Below, in pieces: positions 1 to 11,765 of a stretch of DNA of 64,000 nucleotides (within the stretch, counting starts at the first letter, position 1; the number at the start of each line of letters is the position of its first letter). Origin of the DNA: Chelonoidis abingdonii (lineage: Eukaryota; Chordata; Testudines; Testudinidae); NCBI RefSeq assembly GCF_003597395.2, contig NC_133770.1:11747980-11811979 (forward strand), in the 5' to 3' direction. The notes under the pieces were generated by a model that saw only the letters and a list, made by a program, of their open reading frames with translations, was not told the origin of the DNA and made no database searches. The position numbers and the translations under genes were made by a program.

Positions 1-1960
1 CCTGACTGGAGTGAGCTCCTTTTTAAACCCAGGTGCCCTGATCAGCCTGCCTTGATTGGCTGCAGATGTTCTAATCAGCCTGTCTGCCTTAATTGGTTCT
101 AGCAGGTTCCTGATTACTCACGTGCAGCCCCTGCTCTGATCACTCAGGGAACAGAAAACTACTCATCCAGTGACCAGTATATTTGCCCTGTTTTCTCCCC
201 CTTCTGAGGGACTCCGCCAACAAGAGTCCAGCCACTCCTCTCAGTGACTCGGGAGTCCACAGCCAGGCCGCTCCTTCAGTGGCTAGTGGGGGTGGAGGGG
301 CAGACCTGACCACTACTTCGGACCCTGGCCCAGGGACCCTGCAAACAGCAGCTTCCTGCTGCCTCTTCCTTCCAGCTCACTGTCTCCATTCCCTGGGCCA
401 CTTTCCTGCAGCCTCACTTCCTTCTGCTCCTGCCTCTGCCTCCAGCTCCTTTGCCCTCTTCCCAGGGCCTCAAGCCTGTATGTCCTGGCAGCCCTCTAGG
501 AAGCCAGTCTTCTCCCTAGGGCTCCCTGCAGCAGACTAACTTCCTCTGGTCTGCAGCTTCCTTTTATGTGGGATGGCTGGGCCCTGATTGGCTGGTCCAG
601 CTGCCGCCCTAATTGGCTTTCTCTGGCAGACACTCCTTTGGCTGCCTGCTGCTCAGCCTCCCTAGGCTGTTGGAGCATGTTAGTTCACGTCTTCCTGCGC
701 CACTTCCGAGGGCTCTGGTGTGCCCAGAAGCTCCTTTACCTTCATCCAAGACATGTTCCATGAGACCTGTCCAGGCTGCGGGTCTTCTACCAGGAACTCT
801 TCTGGACCTGGAAGCTGGTTTCGGCAACCAGGTCCATGGTGGCCACTGAGGGGGCAGATCTCCTTGCGGAACCCCTGCAACACAACCCCCAACTTCGTAT
901 GCAGGTGGCGGAGTCCTCCGCGGTGCACCAGACGTTAGTCCTCGCAGAAGTGACCAGAATCGGAGAAGACCTGGACTACAATCAGAGAGAGAGGATGGAT
1001 CCCCTGATGCTCGCTCAGCGCATGGGGCTTTCCACCCTTCTTACCCTCACCGCATATTTCAGGAGGTGAAAGCAGCCTTACTGCCCACTACTTAGTTTAC
1101 CTTGACCGGGTCCTGGTACTCCCTGCCTATCCTGCACCCTGTGCCCTCCGGACCTTTTCATCATGCCCCTGCCCTGTGAGTCTCCCCCGGCTGTCCCACC
1201 TGTACACCACAAGCTGGCTGCATGACTTGCAGCCAGTTCACTTCTGGAATGCACCAAGGAAACACCTGTACACACTTGTGCTCCACATCCTTCATTTCCT
1301 CACCCTTGTGTCCCGCCCCGATACAAAGTGGTGGAACCTATTGCCACCTCTTGAGGTGAGAAACACTGATGGGCCAGGCTGGAGTCCATCCTAGTCCCAA
1401 GGCCCTCCGAGGATATTAGTTGGTGGATCCTCCACGGAGCTGTGAGCAGAGGCGTGTACCTGGCACAGTTCATCCCATTCCTCATGCCTGTCCCTTTGCA
1501 GCGTGAGGGAGACCCTGACACATGTATACCTGGAGTGTGCCAGGTTGCAGCCCCTGTTCTGGCTTCTCCTGAGCATCCTTTTACGTTTTTGGCTGCACTT
1601 TGACCCTCACCCTTTTCCTATACACACACCTTATCCATGGCCCCACAAAGTTGTGGGACCTCCTTGTCAACCTCCTTCTAGCACTGACCAAAATAGCCAT
1701 CTATAAGACTAGGAAGAGGAGGTTGTCTGAGGGGGTTTCCTGCAACTGTGGGGCCTATTTCCGATCCTGCCTACGCTCACATATCCGGGCAGAGTTCCTC
1801 TGGGTGGCATCCACTGGATCCCTTGACACCTTCAAGAAACAGTGGGTGCTGTCCCAGGTGCTCAGTGTCCTTTTAAGGTTCCCTTTGTTTGACCCTCTGA
1901 CCTTCACACCTCTCCCTGTTACATTTTTGGTTGTCCCCGATAATTATTTGAGTTTCTAGA
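1..1960 (+). mobile_element. decayed Tx1/L1-like LINE, 3' part
   Basis: Frames broken by several stops and shifts read like the C-terminal end of a Tx1/L1-like reverse transcriptase protein. Near 1420-1560 comes W.LHGAVSRGVYLAQF, then RETLTHVYLECARLQPLFWL, the usual cysteine/histidine segment after the RT domain. A basic stretch (TKIAIYKTRKRRLSEG) follows at about 1685-1725 and an open tail runs to 1959. The first 600 bp are GC-rich with repeated 'ctgattggct' motifs and may belong to the same element or to another repeat. The clade is by resemblance only. Confidence 0.55.
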
Positions 1961-3119
1961 CCTTGTGGATCCTCCCCACATGTTGGGGGAGGCTCCTTTA
2001 GCAGAATTCAATAGGAGCCTCCCTAGGCTGGTTTTAGCCCTCTCAGGGCCAGTGTAGAGCAAGTCCTCCATCACAGCAGGGATTTTCAAAAGCACCTAAA
2101 TGAATTAGGAGGACATGTCCCATTGAAAAATAAAAGAGAACAGGAGTTAGGAGCTCAAATGCCATTGCCTGTCAATGAGGACTGTGATCCTAGATCCTTT
2201 AGGTGCTTTTAAATATCTCTTCCCTTCCCTCTGCAACAGAGTAAATAACCATTTTTACAATTTAAGGCCTTTTCATGTGAGATTATAAAATACAATGACA
2301 CTCTATTGGACCATGAATCGGCAGAGGGCAGATTAAGTGTTCTGCTAAATCCAGGCATAATTAAAGAATTTGCCTTAATAGCCTGAACATTGGGATGGAT
2401 GTTTGGGATTATCTCTGTTCCCTTCACAACACAGGATTTTCTTTGCTTAAATTTTATAGGGAATGTGTCATCATAGAAGCTGTTTCTTATTCTCTTTTTT
2501 GTTTTCCTCCTGAGGATCTGAAATGCCTGAAGTCTTCAGATTTTCATTCTTATCTGCTTGAAGAAAGACTACAATGAGGAATTGAAATACACAGTCAGGC
2601 CTGGGGCTGCTTCATACCTTCAGAATAAAGTTAAGAAAAAAACCCGTCTTTTTAGTCTCAACAGAAAATATGGTGCCATCATGCTGACAATGAAATGAAG
2701 TACTTTCAAAGGTACTGCTGGAATCAATAGACAGTGACCCATCCATTCACATGACATGCCTCAGGGTTTCAGAAGTATATACTCTGTCACACGACTGGGG
2801 GGCAGTAAAATCTGTTTCCAGTGGGTACTATTACAAATGCTAAAAAAAATAAAAAAAAATATGCGATATAAAACTGAAAAACAACCTCTTGGAAGAGGGT
2901 GAAGGTACCACTGATGGTGATTTTGTTTAAACTTGATGGTGGATGAATCATTAAAGAGTAATTAGAGCAGGGGGACTGGATCCTGGGTTTCCCAAATGGG
3001 GGCCCAGCCGCTGGACTACAGAGTCAATCTCACATGGTGTCTTTGACTCTTTTAAGTATTTGTCCAAAGTGGAACAGTTTCAACAAGAGGGAGGGAGGGA
3101 GCCTCACATCAAGAGATTC
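1961..3119. other. intergenic, no gene seen
   Basis: AT-rich sequence without a credible reading frame. An A-rich tract lies at about 2842-2866. No recognisable repeat ends. Confidence 0.5.
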
Positions 3120-3275
3120 CACAGATCAATGGTTAGAGTAGGCTCTTAAGCGATGTGGGAGACCCCTGTTCAAATCCTTTCTCCTCTCAGGGGAGGACTT
3201 AAACCTGGATATCCCCTGTCTCAGGTGAGTGCTCTAGCCACTGGGATAAAAATGATACAGTGAACACTTCTGCTT
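3120..3275 (+). repeat. tRNA-like SINE remnant
   Basis: A degraded A-box-like TGGTTAGAGTAGG near 3130 is followed at tRNA spacing by a B-box-like GTTCAAATCC near 3168. The sequence then passes into non-tRNA sequence ending near 'gccactgggataaa'. No target duplication found. Confidence 0.4.
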
Positions 3276-4439
3276 CCCCTCTCCCCCATTTTATGTGGGG
3301 CTAAGCAGCTGCCTCACTCATTCTGTCAAGAAACAACTTGACACCTAAATCATCTGAATCCAGGAGGGGGGTTTCCGGGTGTGGCTCACTAGCAGAAATA
3401 GGTGGCAACCTGCAGCCCAGCCTTATCTCCATCAGAAGGATAAAGCTTAACGTCTACCCCTCTGGTCAGCATTTCCCATTTGCAAGCTTAGGTGGTTCAC
3501 TACCTAGCATGCTGGCCTTTGTGGATCACATTTTAAAGCACCTGTCTGTCCCCATCCATTGTACAGGGATTGTAGTCAATGAACTCGGGCTTTATGGATC
3601 TAACTGTTGTTCCTGTGATTTTTCTGGGTTCCTACATCCCCTTGTGTATCATGGCCATAGTGTCTGTAAAATGCAGTGAGGGGCTAGAATGCAAAGTGAT
3701 ATCTCAGCAATTGACTCCTCGAAACTGAGCTACCAGCTAACCTGAAAGGTGGTCCATCCAGTCCATAACTGAAGCACATGGGTAGGACTGTGTGGCCAAA
3801 TTAGCTCAGCTCTTGTGAAAAGCAGAATTCAGTCTTCGAGGTTGTTAATCTGGTACCTTTTGGGAGCACTCACATTTCCTGTTACATTTGCAAACCTACC
3901 CCATTCAGGAGATCATAATGTGCTTGGTTGGCAATTAAAAAAATCAAAACTATAAACAATAACAAAAAAAAAATCAATGTGAAATACGAGACAGACTCCT
4001 GCTGATTCTGATTGAATTTCAGCACGAGTCTGATTCTTTTGGTTTGGTACCAGGAAGAATCAGAATGCATGGCAGCAGGGGGCTCATCTGCAGAGTACTC
4101 GAAATCTCAGGAGGCAAAGTAATAAATTATACATCTTACCTGTTGCACAGTGCTCTCAGGTTTCCAGTAGGGGAATGCTAAGTGAGCGACATGGCAGATG
4201 ATCGAGGGTTCTCATGGGGACTGCCTTTTTTTCAAAAAGCTCTCTATGCTTCCATGCTATGGAACTATTCTCCTGACATCATTCCCAATCTACATGCGTT
4301 AGCCTCATTCCAATGAAAGAAATTCCAGGTTATATTACATCAGCCTTGCAAAGCTAACGTGGAGATTTACCAGGCAGGTACAATGATTTTACACCTGCTC
4401 GTGGCATGAAGAGAATAATAATTAAATATAAAATTAAAA
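3276..4439. other. intergenic, no gene seen
   Basis: One 113-codon frame begins at 3338 but resembles no family I know and has no supporting signals. A-rich tract near 3960-3975. Confidence 0.45.
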
Positions 4440-4565
4440 AATGAAAGGCAATGGAGTCTAGTGAATATAGCACTGGACTGAGAGTTAAGAGAGAGAGGTT
4501 CCATTCCTGGCTTTGAGACTGACATACTGCATGACCTTTGAGCAAGTCTCTGTCCTCTCCCACCC
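4440..4565 (+). repeat. MIR/CORE-like SINE
   Basis: Reads as a MIR-type SINE in the sense orientation: 'ctagtgaatatagcactgga', a B-box-like GGTTCCATTCC, then 'gcatgacctttgagcaagtc', matching the MIR core (gtgtgacc.tgggcaagt). A GC-rich stretch of unknown nature follows to about 4870. Confidence 0.55.
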
Positions 4566-5025
4566 TTAGAGCTGCAGAAACTCTCTAAAAGTGGGAGTGG
4601 AGGGCACGGGTGCCTGAACCATGGCCCCACCCACATTGCCACACACCCCTGGAAGCTCCGCCCACACACTGCCCCTTCCCCAAAGACCCCGCCTCTGCAT
4701 TGCCTCTTGCCCCAAGGCCCCCTGCACACCCTTCTCTGCCCCCTCCCCACGTCACTCACCCTTACAGCTGGTAAAAAGTGGGAGGAGCCATGGCTCCCTG
4801 GCTCTTCCTGTTCCAGGCCCCTGTTTTGAGCAGCAATTGTTTCTCACCATGTGTTGATACAGGCCTCAGCTGAGGCCTTTCACCACTTAATGAATGACAA
4901 CGTTTGACTCGTCCATCAAAAAGGTTCTTTGACCCTCTGCACAGGATTTCAGAAAATCTTTGTTGTAAAAGATAGAAAAGCCTCGGGTATCTAGCCTGTG
5001 CCTTTGCCAAAGGAAGATTGTTCCC

Positions 5026-5492
5026 TGCTAGAGATGTTGATAAATTGGGGAGGGTTCAGAGAAGAGCCACAAGAATAGTTAAAGGATTAGAAAACCTGCC
5101 TTAGAGTGATAGACTCAATCTAGTCTGTTTAGTAGAAGGTCAAGAGGTGAATTGATTACAGTCTATTGGTTTACACGTGAGGAACAAATATTTCATAGTG
5201 AGCTCTTGGACCTAGTAGAGAAAGATGTAACATGATCCAATGGCTGGATGTTAAAGCTAGACAAATTTATACTGGAAATAAGACGTTAAAGTTTAACAAG
5301 TGGGGAAATTAATCATTGGAACAAATTTACCAAGGGTCATGGTGGTTTAGCCATCATTGGCAATTTTTAAATCACAATTGGATGTTCTTCTAAAAATATG
5401 ATCCAGAAATTGTTTTGGGGAAGTTCTCTGCTATTATATAGGTCAGATTAGATGGTCACAATGGTCTCTTCTGGCCTTGGAATCCATGGTTG
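5026..5492 (+). mobile_element. CR1 LINE 3' fragment
   Basis: Sense CR1 3' end: 'ggttcagagaagagccac' at about 5049, 'gaacaaatatttcatagtg', then the terminal 'cagattagatggtcacaatg' and 'tctggccttggaatccatg'. Severely 5'-truncated and non-coding. Confidence 0.8.
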
Positions 5493-5515
5493 AAAAACAG
5501 GGAGAAAAAAATGTG

Positions 5516-5605
5516 AAAACTAAAATTCTTTTCCCTATTTTTCATTAAAATTGTGTACATATATATATAATTTTAATGAAAAATAGGGAAAAGAATTTTA
5601 GTTTT
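5516..5605. repeat. perfect 37-bp inverted repeat (hairpin)
   Basis: Arms 5516-5552 and 5569-5605 are perfect reverse complements around a 16-bp TA-rich loop. A (TA)n run follows at about 5607-5630. No flanking duplication is evident. Confidence 0.9.
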
Positions 5606-5845
5606 ATACATATATATATATATATATATGACCAGCTCCATTGGCTACAGTTCATTGTCTACAATGTCTTGTGTAGTCTAATTGTATGGGTCTCTGACAA
5701 TGAGCCTTTTCATTTTGTTTGCACATAACACAGTGCAGTTTCACTAGTTTTTTCAGTCGTGGTGAAAATATCGTCCAGCAACCAGGATGAGGTTATTTTC
5801 TGCTGCACTAGCCTGGGACTCAAGAGATCTGGGTGCTGATCCTAG

Positions 5846-6050
5846 TGTAACCCACACACCCTCTGGGTGTGGTGTTGTGTCCCATCTAGTGGCATCAAGA
5901 CCACTTAAGGAGAGAGAGTAAAATAAGTCTTCTCTGCGGTCTTAGCTAACAGCCAATAGGCTTTTAGCTCATCTAGTAGAGGCTCATGCAATAAGCTCCA
6001 GCAGCCCCAGGTTCAATCCCACCCGCCAACAGGCGTCTGTGCATGTTACA
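5846..6050 (+). mobile_element. solo LTR with tRNA-like boxes, copy 1
   Basis: Termini TGTAAC...GTTACA flanked by a 4-bp duplication CTAG (5842-5845 and 6051-6054). The interior has the family segment 'gggtgtggtgttgtgtccca' and a tRNA-like stretch with TTAGCTCA (A-box-like) and GGTTCAATCC (B box). The insertion splits a MIR-like SINE whose other half runs to about 6225. Other copies lie at 20332, 20611 and 60284. Confidence 0.75.
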
Positions 6051-6055
6051 CTAGT

Positions 6056-6228
6056 TCTGCGAGTTACCAGCTGTGTGACATCAGCAAGTCGCTTCCCTCT
6101 CAGTTCTTCAGTTTCCCAATCTGTAAAACTGGAATAGTGATACTTGTCTTGGTTACAAAGTGCATTGAGATCTACTGATGAAAAGTGCTATATAAGAGCT
6201 AGATTGTAATATATTGTTATTTATGTGA
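6056..6228 (+). repeat. MIR-like SINE, 3' half
   Basis: 'accagctgtgtgacatcagc', 'cagtttcccaatctgtaaaa' and 'gtgctatataagagctagat' are the standard MIR-class 3' half. The 5' half lies at about 5805-5842, before the LTR insertion. Confidence 0.65.
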
Positions 6229-6699
6229 AATCAGCTCCAAGGCATTTGCCTGGTTATACTGTCAAAATTATTCACACAGGCCTATTTTCTCATCAAAGTT
6301 TTCATTGCTCATAATCTCAAATGCCTTTCTGGAGAAAAGTCTTCTTGCTCTCTTCTGTGAATGCATTCCACTGCCGTCTCTTGTCTTTGCAGTTCCCTGC
6401 TTCTGATGCTGCTCCCTATTTAAAATGGCATAAACAAGTCTGCTTCTGGTGACAATTTGCTTTTTTGGATTTTTTAACTGTTATATTTTCTGGAGGTGTT
6501 TAATGGCAATTAAATAGGTACATATGCATGCAGAATAACAGGTGGTTTTCAGGGATTGTAAAGCAAAGCATCTTCCTACATACAGGTAAGAATAGACATA
6601 CACTGGCATTAAGTGCACTATTTATAGATGCAAGTATGTACATTGGTGTTCATTGCAATATTTGTAGACACTGATGGGTTCATACTAGTGGGTGTTTAT

Positions 6700-7088
6700 T
6701 ACAGATGGTCAGAAATTCAATTCCTCCCCTGCCCTGCCCATGGAAAAATATTCTAAAAAAATGATTATTTTTTTTCAGCCAAAATCTGACAAATACAAAT
6801 CATTTTTAGGCAAATGTCAGTTTTCAGATGGACAAGGCGGGTGAGGTAGTATCTTTTATTGGACCTCCAATAAAAGATATCACCTCACCCACCTTGTCTT
6901 TCCTGGGACTGACACAGCTACCACAACACAGCATACAGATTTCAGATGAACAGTTTTGCTTTTTGGTTTTCCAATAAAATAGTGGAAAATTTTCAAGGAG
7001 AGCGCCCACTTCTTAGGAAATTTTTCACTTGGTCAAACCCCCAGTTTTCCACTGAAAAATAGTTTTCATTGAAATGTTTTGACTAGAC
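6700..7088. repeat. AT-rich dispersed repeat, interrupted
   Basis: T- and A-rich sequence of the 'gaaaattttcatttt' type that recurs at about 8935-9180, 10840-11010, 16440-16880, 24860-25110 and 26100-26460. It is interrupted by a fold-back insertion at 6831-6939. Confidence 0.45.
6831..6939 (+). mobile_element. fold-back retroposed repeat (second family)
   Basis: The segment 'ggtgaggtagtatcttttat' appears first inverted and then direct (6866-6899), making a hairpin, followed by 'cctgggactgacacagctac'. It is flanked by a 9-bp duplication TTTCAGATG (6822-6830 and 6940-6948). Non-inverted relatives are at about 7680-7830 and 41225-41345. Confidence 0.7.
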
Positions 7089-7364
7089 ATTGTATTAACC
7101 CATAGGCATTAGGGGCATGACCACCTCGGTTTCTAACTTCAGTGACCTTTCGGTTTGTCTTTGGTACACAATTGTTGTGTTTGGGGAACAAAGCAGATGT
7201 GATTCATTCAGGGGAAGATTCTTCCTCCCTTCCGGAGATGCTGGATTTATGGCTTATTACAAAAAACTTGTAACCCATTAACAATCCCCTAAGCTGTTTC
7301 CTTCCCCACCCCCTACCCATGGCTGGAAGGGCATTAACAAGCCACTTCACCTTCAATGGTCCCT

Positions 7365-7832
7365 TGAAATATGTGTTAACCACTTGTGCTAAACAATCTG
7401 TTCAAATCTTGTATTTAGCTGTGACATTTTGAGTAAGTCTTTGTATGCACTAGCACTTTTGTCGGTTGAGGTGTGAAAAAACACATCTCTGACCGACATA
7501 AGTTCCACCGAAAAAGTGCTGGTGTGGACAGCGCTATGTCAGTGGAAGACGCTCTCCCGCCGACATAGCTACCACTGCTGCTTGTTGGGGGTGGTTTAAT
7601 TATGCCAATGGAAGAGCTCTCTCCCATCCGCATAGAGCGGCTAAACTGGTGCAGCTGCAGTGGTACAATAAGGTGTGTAGCATAGACGTAGCCTTAGTTT
7701 TCCAGACCTGAAGAAGAGCTCTGTGTAAACTCGAAAGTTTATCTCTCTCACAGACAGAAGTTTGTCCAGTGAAAGATATTACCTCACCCATCTTGTCTCT
7801 CTAATATCCTGGGACCAACACAAGTGCAACAC
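7365..7832 (+). repeat. dispersed turtle-type repeat with nested MITE
   Basis: Shares 'gtgctaaacaatctgttc', 'cctgaagaagagctctgtgt' and 'atattacctcacccatcttg' with the copy at 41155-41350. Between about 7443 and 7692 it is interrupted by a MITE-like insertion absent from the other copy. Confidence 0.65.
7443..7692. mobile_element. MITE-like element nested in a repeat
   Basis: Imperfect termini of type 'gtctttgtatgcactagc' / 'ctacgtctatgctacac' enclose GC-richer sequence with 'cacttttgtcggttgagg' and 'gacgctctcccgccgacata'. It has internal partial palindromes and no coding capacity. It sits exactly where the 41-kb copy of the host repeat is uninterrupted. Confidence 0.6.
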
Positions 7833-7974
7833 TGCATCCTTACTCTCTGTGGATCAGATCCTAGGCAGGTATAAATCATTCCACTGAAGCTAATGGAGTG
7901 ACATTGATTTCTATCTCTCTACCTTAGGTACTTACATGGCCTCCATCGCCATAGCATCTGAGAACCTCAAAATC

Positions 7975-8170
7975 TGTCATGTATTTGTCCTCACAATACC
8001 CCTAGTAAACAAGGCAGTGCTATGATCCCCATTGTACATAGGGGGAACAGAGGCACACAGTGGCTCAGTGGCTCACCCAGAGTCACACAGGAACTCTGTG
8101 GCAGAGACAAGAATTGATCCCTGTTCTCCCAAATCCCTAATGTCCTAACCACCTGACCTTTCTTCCTCCC
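7975..8170 (-). repeat. MIR-like SINE
   Basis: Antisense MIR: 'gatccccattgtacataggg', 'cagaggcacacagtggctca', 'gagtcacacaggaactctgt', 'gaattgatccctgttctccc', 'taatgtcctaaccacc'. Confidence 0.65.
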
Positions 8171-9318
8171 AACTGAGTTACACCAGGTGCAGATTCGGTC
8201 CAGAGTAGGTGTAGCTCATTAATTTCAGTGGCTCTAGTCAGGAATAAGATTCTACTCGGTATGTGTAAAGAGACAAAAATGGTCAATCTGTATATAAATG
8301 AGAGACTGATATCTTTCTAGGTAAGTCACAGCTGAGTTTTAGCTGAAGGCCATTATAGTTTGCCTTTTTTCCCCACATGTATTACAACATACAGTGATTG
8401 ATTGACTAAAACCCAACACCCTTCAAACCAGTCCTGTGACTATATAATCTGAGATGTTATCTGTTCCATATCTCCTACCTTACTCTTTAGCTAACTGTGC
8501 CTTTCCTTGCTGCCGCTATTAATATCCATACTGGGAACTAGAGCAGGCTGCAGGACGACAATTCCATTTTGCAATTTTCCAGGTTTCAAAATTTGTTTTC
8601 AGTCCACATTAGAACTGTGTTATATTGAGGACTGTGTTGGAATTGCAAGTTATCACTTTAAGTGCATGGAGGGGAGTGGTGCTCCATTGTAGAAAATGGG
8701 GGCTCTGTTGGGAAGTACAGAATCAGTGTTGGTTTGGAGACACCAACCTATAGCAAGGTAGATGAGACATGCCTCGCTGTTTTAGGGAGCAGCCTGGTTT
8801 GTCTCTCTCTGTTTTGGGGTTCTTGGGTTAAGATTCTGCATTGTAAGAAATAAATTAGTGTTATGCTACAATCTTCCAAAAAGCATATTTTATGTTGCTA
8901 GGTTTTTTAAAAATCTTGCTTCTCTGTGTGTATGCAGTGAACATAACAGGAAGAAAACCAAAACGTTTCAAATGATTTCACAAAATGGAATTTTGTCAAA
9001 TTTTCACTTCAAGTCTTTCTTTCTTGACATGATTGGATACTCTGCCCTGGCTCTTAGAAATTTTCCTGTCAAAAACTTCATCAAATTTGATATATCTTGG
9101 TGAAATGTTTTGGTTTTGATGAAAAAGCATTTTTCAATTAAAGAAATGTTTGGTCTAAATATCTTGACCAGCTCTTCTGGTAACACATACCTTTCATTGT
9201 TTTTCTGTATATTTAGCATTTGATCATTCAGACATATTCTGGGGTAAAAAAGGGTGCAGGAAACAGTAATAATAATGTACCAACTGGAAAAATAACGTTA
9301 ACTGAACTGATAGCAAAT
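8171..9318. other. intergenic, no gene seen
   Basis: Short chance frames only. Part of it (about 8935-9180) is AT-rich dispersed repeat. Confidence 0.45.
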
Positions 9319-9942
9319 GATTAAGGCTGTGAATCTGTCATGGAGGTCGCAGATTCCGTGACTTTCTGGGACCTCTGGGACTTCTGCAGTGGCAGGCCAG
9401 CCGCACTGGCCACTGCTGGGGCAGTCTCGGGCCACTGTGCCCCTTCCCCCCAGCTGCAGCAGGAGTTTGGGTGTGGGAGGGGCCTCAGGGCTAAGGCAGG
9501 GGGTTGGAGTGTGGGAGGAGTGAGGACCTCAGGGGTTCCAGAAGCAGCCAGTATGTCCAGCTCCTAGGTGGAGTCACGGCCAGGCAGCTCCGTGTATTGC
9601 CTCTGCCCTCAGGTGCCACCCCCACAGCTCCCATTGGCCACAGTCCCCCGGGCAGTGCCTCCGCCTAGGTACCACAGGGACATGACAACCACTTCCAGAA
9701 GCCGCACAGAGCCAAGTAGGGAGCCTGCCAGCCCCCCTAGTCCACCACCCAGCACCAGCAGGGGTCCTGGGATGCCTCCCTCAGAGCACCCACCACGCCC
9801 CTGTGCCACTCTTTCTGAGCACCCAAGTTTTAGCTGGGGATATATAGTACAAGTCATGGATACATCATGGGCCGTGAATTTTATTTATTGCCCAGGATCC
9901 GTCCTTGACTTTTATTAAAAATACCTGTGACTAAAATATAGC
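9319..9942. repeat. GC-rich composite interspersed repeat
   Basis: An outer frame of 'tcatggaggtcgcagattcc' and 'ccgtccttgacttttattaa' encloses a GC-rich interior with CCTCAGGGG and 'cccattggcc' motifs. Open frames here (116 and 82 codons) reflect GC content. It looks like a nested non-autonomous element; class not determined. Confidence 0.4.
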
Positions 9943-11765
9943 TTTACGAACGACCACCTGTGAAGAGATGGAGCCGAAGAAAGAGATGTGATTGCCTTCC
10001 TTTTGTCTCATTCATTACATAACTCATCAAATGAATGTGTTTGTCACACATATTACAAGACAGGGTACCAGTGTTCTTGTGGTTCACACGCAGAGCACAT
10101 TACATAGCCGCTTCCCACGAAAGGTATCTGAATTCTTTTCAGATGGTTTCTACGTGCAACTTCCAAAAGGAAGGTGAGGGGATTTTAAAGCTGAGTGTGA
10201 ATTAATCAAATTAAATTATATTCTCTGCAGTCTCTTTGAAGAGGCAGGGAGGAAAGAAAATTACTGGTGCTCCAATCGTCTCTACTTTATTAAAAGCTGC
10301 TCTCTCTATTTTTTTCCCCAAAGCTTTTAAAACGTAGACAACTAAATTAAAATCCAGACAGCACTTATATGCTACTTTCCTTTTGTTACTGAGAGACTGA
10401 AACAGCACTCAGGAAACAGGAACTATTGAAAGTGGAGGGACAGGGAGAGAGCCTTAGATAGTGGCATTTGCAACTAGCTACTTTAATGCACAACCACCCA
10501 CGCCAGAACATGTACTGACAACATTCCTCTGGAAGGCCCCAAGCCAGTAAAGCACTTAAGCACATGCTTAACTTTAAGCAGGTGAGCAGACTATCTGAAT
10601 GAGTGCTTTGTTGGGTTTAGGAAACAGGGCCTGAGGGAATCACATAGTGGCTCGGTCTCACATCCTCCCCACCCTTGTCCATATGTAGAACAGCAAGTGA
10701 TAATCAGCTGGATCTGTACCAGTATGTAGCTTATGCACCACTATTGTATGTGGGGTGTAGAGTTGAAAAGGATCCCCATATTTTTTCACTGGTGTTAATT
10801 TCCAAAGAATGTTAGTACAGGTAAAATATAATGGATCCACATTAGAGATAGTCAGAAAATGAGTGGGTTGGTTTTTTTCCCGTGGGAAATGTTTTGTTTT
10901 GTTTTTTTCGGTTGTTTTTTTTTGTCAAACAACTGAACATTTTTTATTGGAAAGGAAGCAAGAAAAATGACATTGATTCCAAGTAGTTTTGATGGATAAT
11001 TTTCATCCAGCCCTGAAGACTGAAGTACAGTGTATAGCCACAGTGCTAGTGCAAGCTTCCCAAACTCACCCTACCCTTTCACTTCAAGCCATTACCTTGA
11101 GGGACCATGCTACATATAAGGGGCTCATTTTCCTGATCATGTAAAGTGGCATCACTTCATTGAAGTAAATGGAGTTGCATTTTACACCAGAAGGGAATTT
11201 GGCCCAGGAAGGTAACATGCTCCATAGGTAAAATACTGCCCCTCCCCTCACCCCGCCCCAATGAAATCAATAGAAGTTCTTCCATAGGCTTCAGTGGGGC
11301 CAGAATTTCACGCTATGGCAATTCAATACTTCACTCTGTGGCGACTAAGATGCAAAGTAGAGTCAAATGGCTGGTTTCTATAACATGAACACCTATACAG
11401 TGTGAACTAAACCACAGATTCATTTCAGCCAGACTACTGGATAGCGATCGCTGTTCAGCTACTACCATCTAGGATTTGAATTTATCAAATCAGGTTAAAG
11501 GCTCTATCTCTATCTCCATTGCTAGTCCTCTCAGGCACAATTAGATGCCTAATACCCATTGGTTTCAATTAGTTACCAGATAGCCTCAAATTTACAGTGG
11601 AAAGATACTTGATCCAATTCTTTGTCAACAGAGATACATTATAATGATTATACTTAGTAGTAACATAGGTCTTAAGAGAGCAAGGTACGTAAACACATGT
11701 ACCTTTAAGCATGTAGGTCAAGACCTATTGGTTTTCTTGGCTTGTTGGATCAGGGCCATCCTTTC
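9943..11765. other. intergenic, no gene seen
   Basis: AT-rich. It holds an AT-rich dispersed repeat (about 10840-11010) and a short 'tgaagtaaatggagttgcat' repeat motif near 11160-11185, with no gene. Confidence 0.4.

Noticed and set aside
4367..4759. 130-codon minus-strand frame
   Set aside because: Lies across a MIR-like SINE and a GC-rich stretch where stops are rare; low-complexity composition.
9568..9918. 116-codon proline/serine-rich frame
   Set aside because: Inside a GC-rich interspersed repeat; the opposite strand is equally open.
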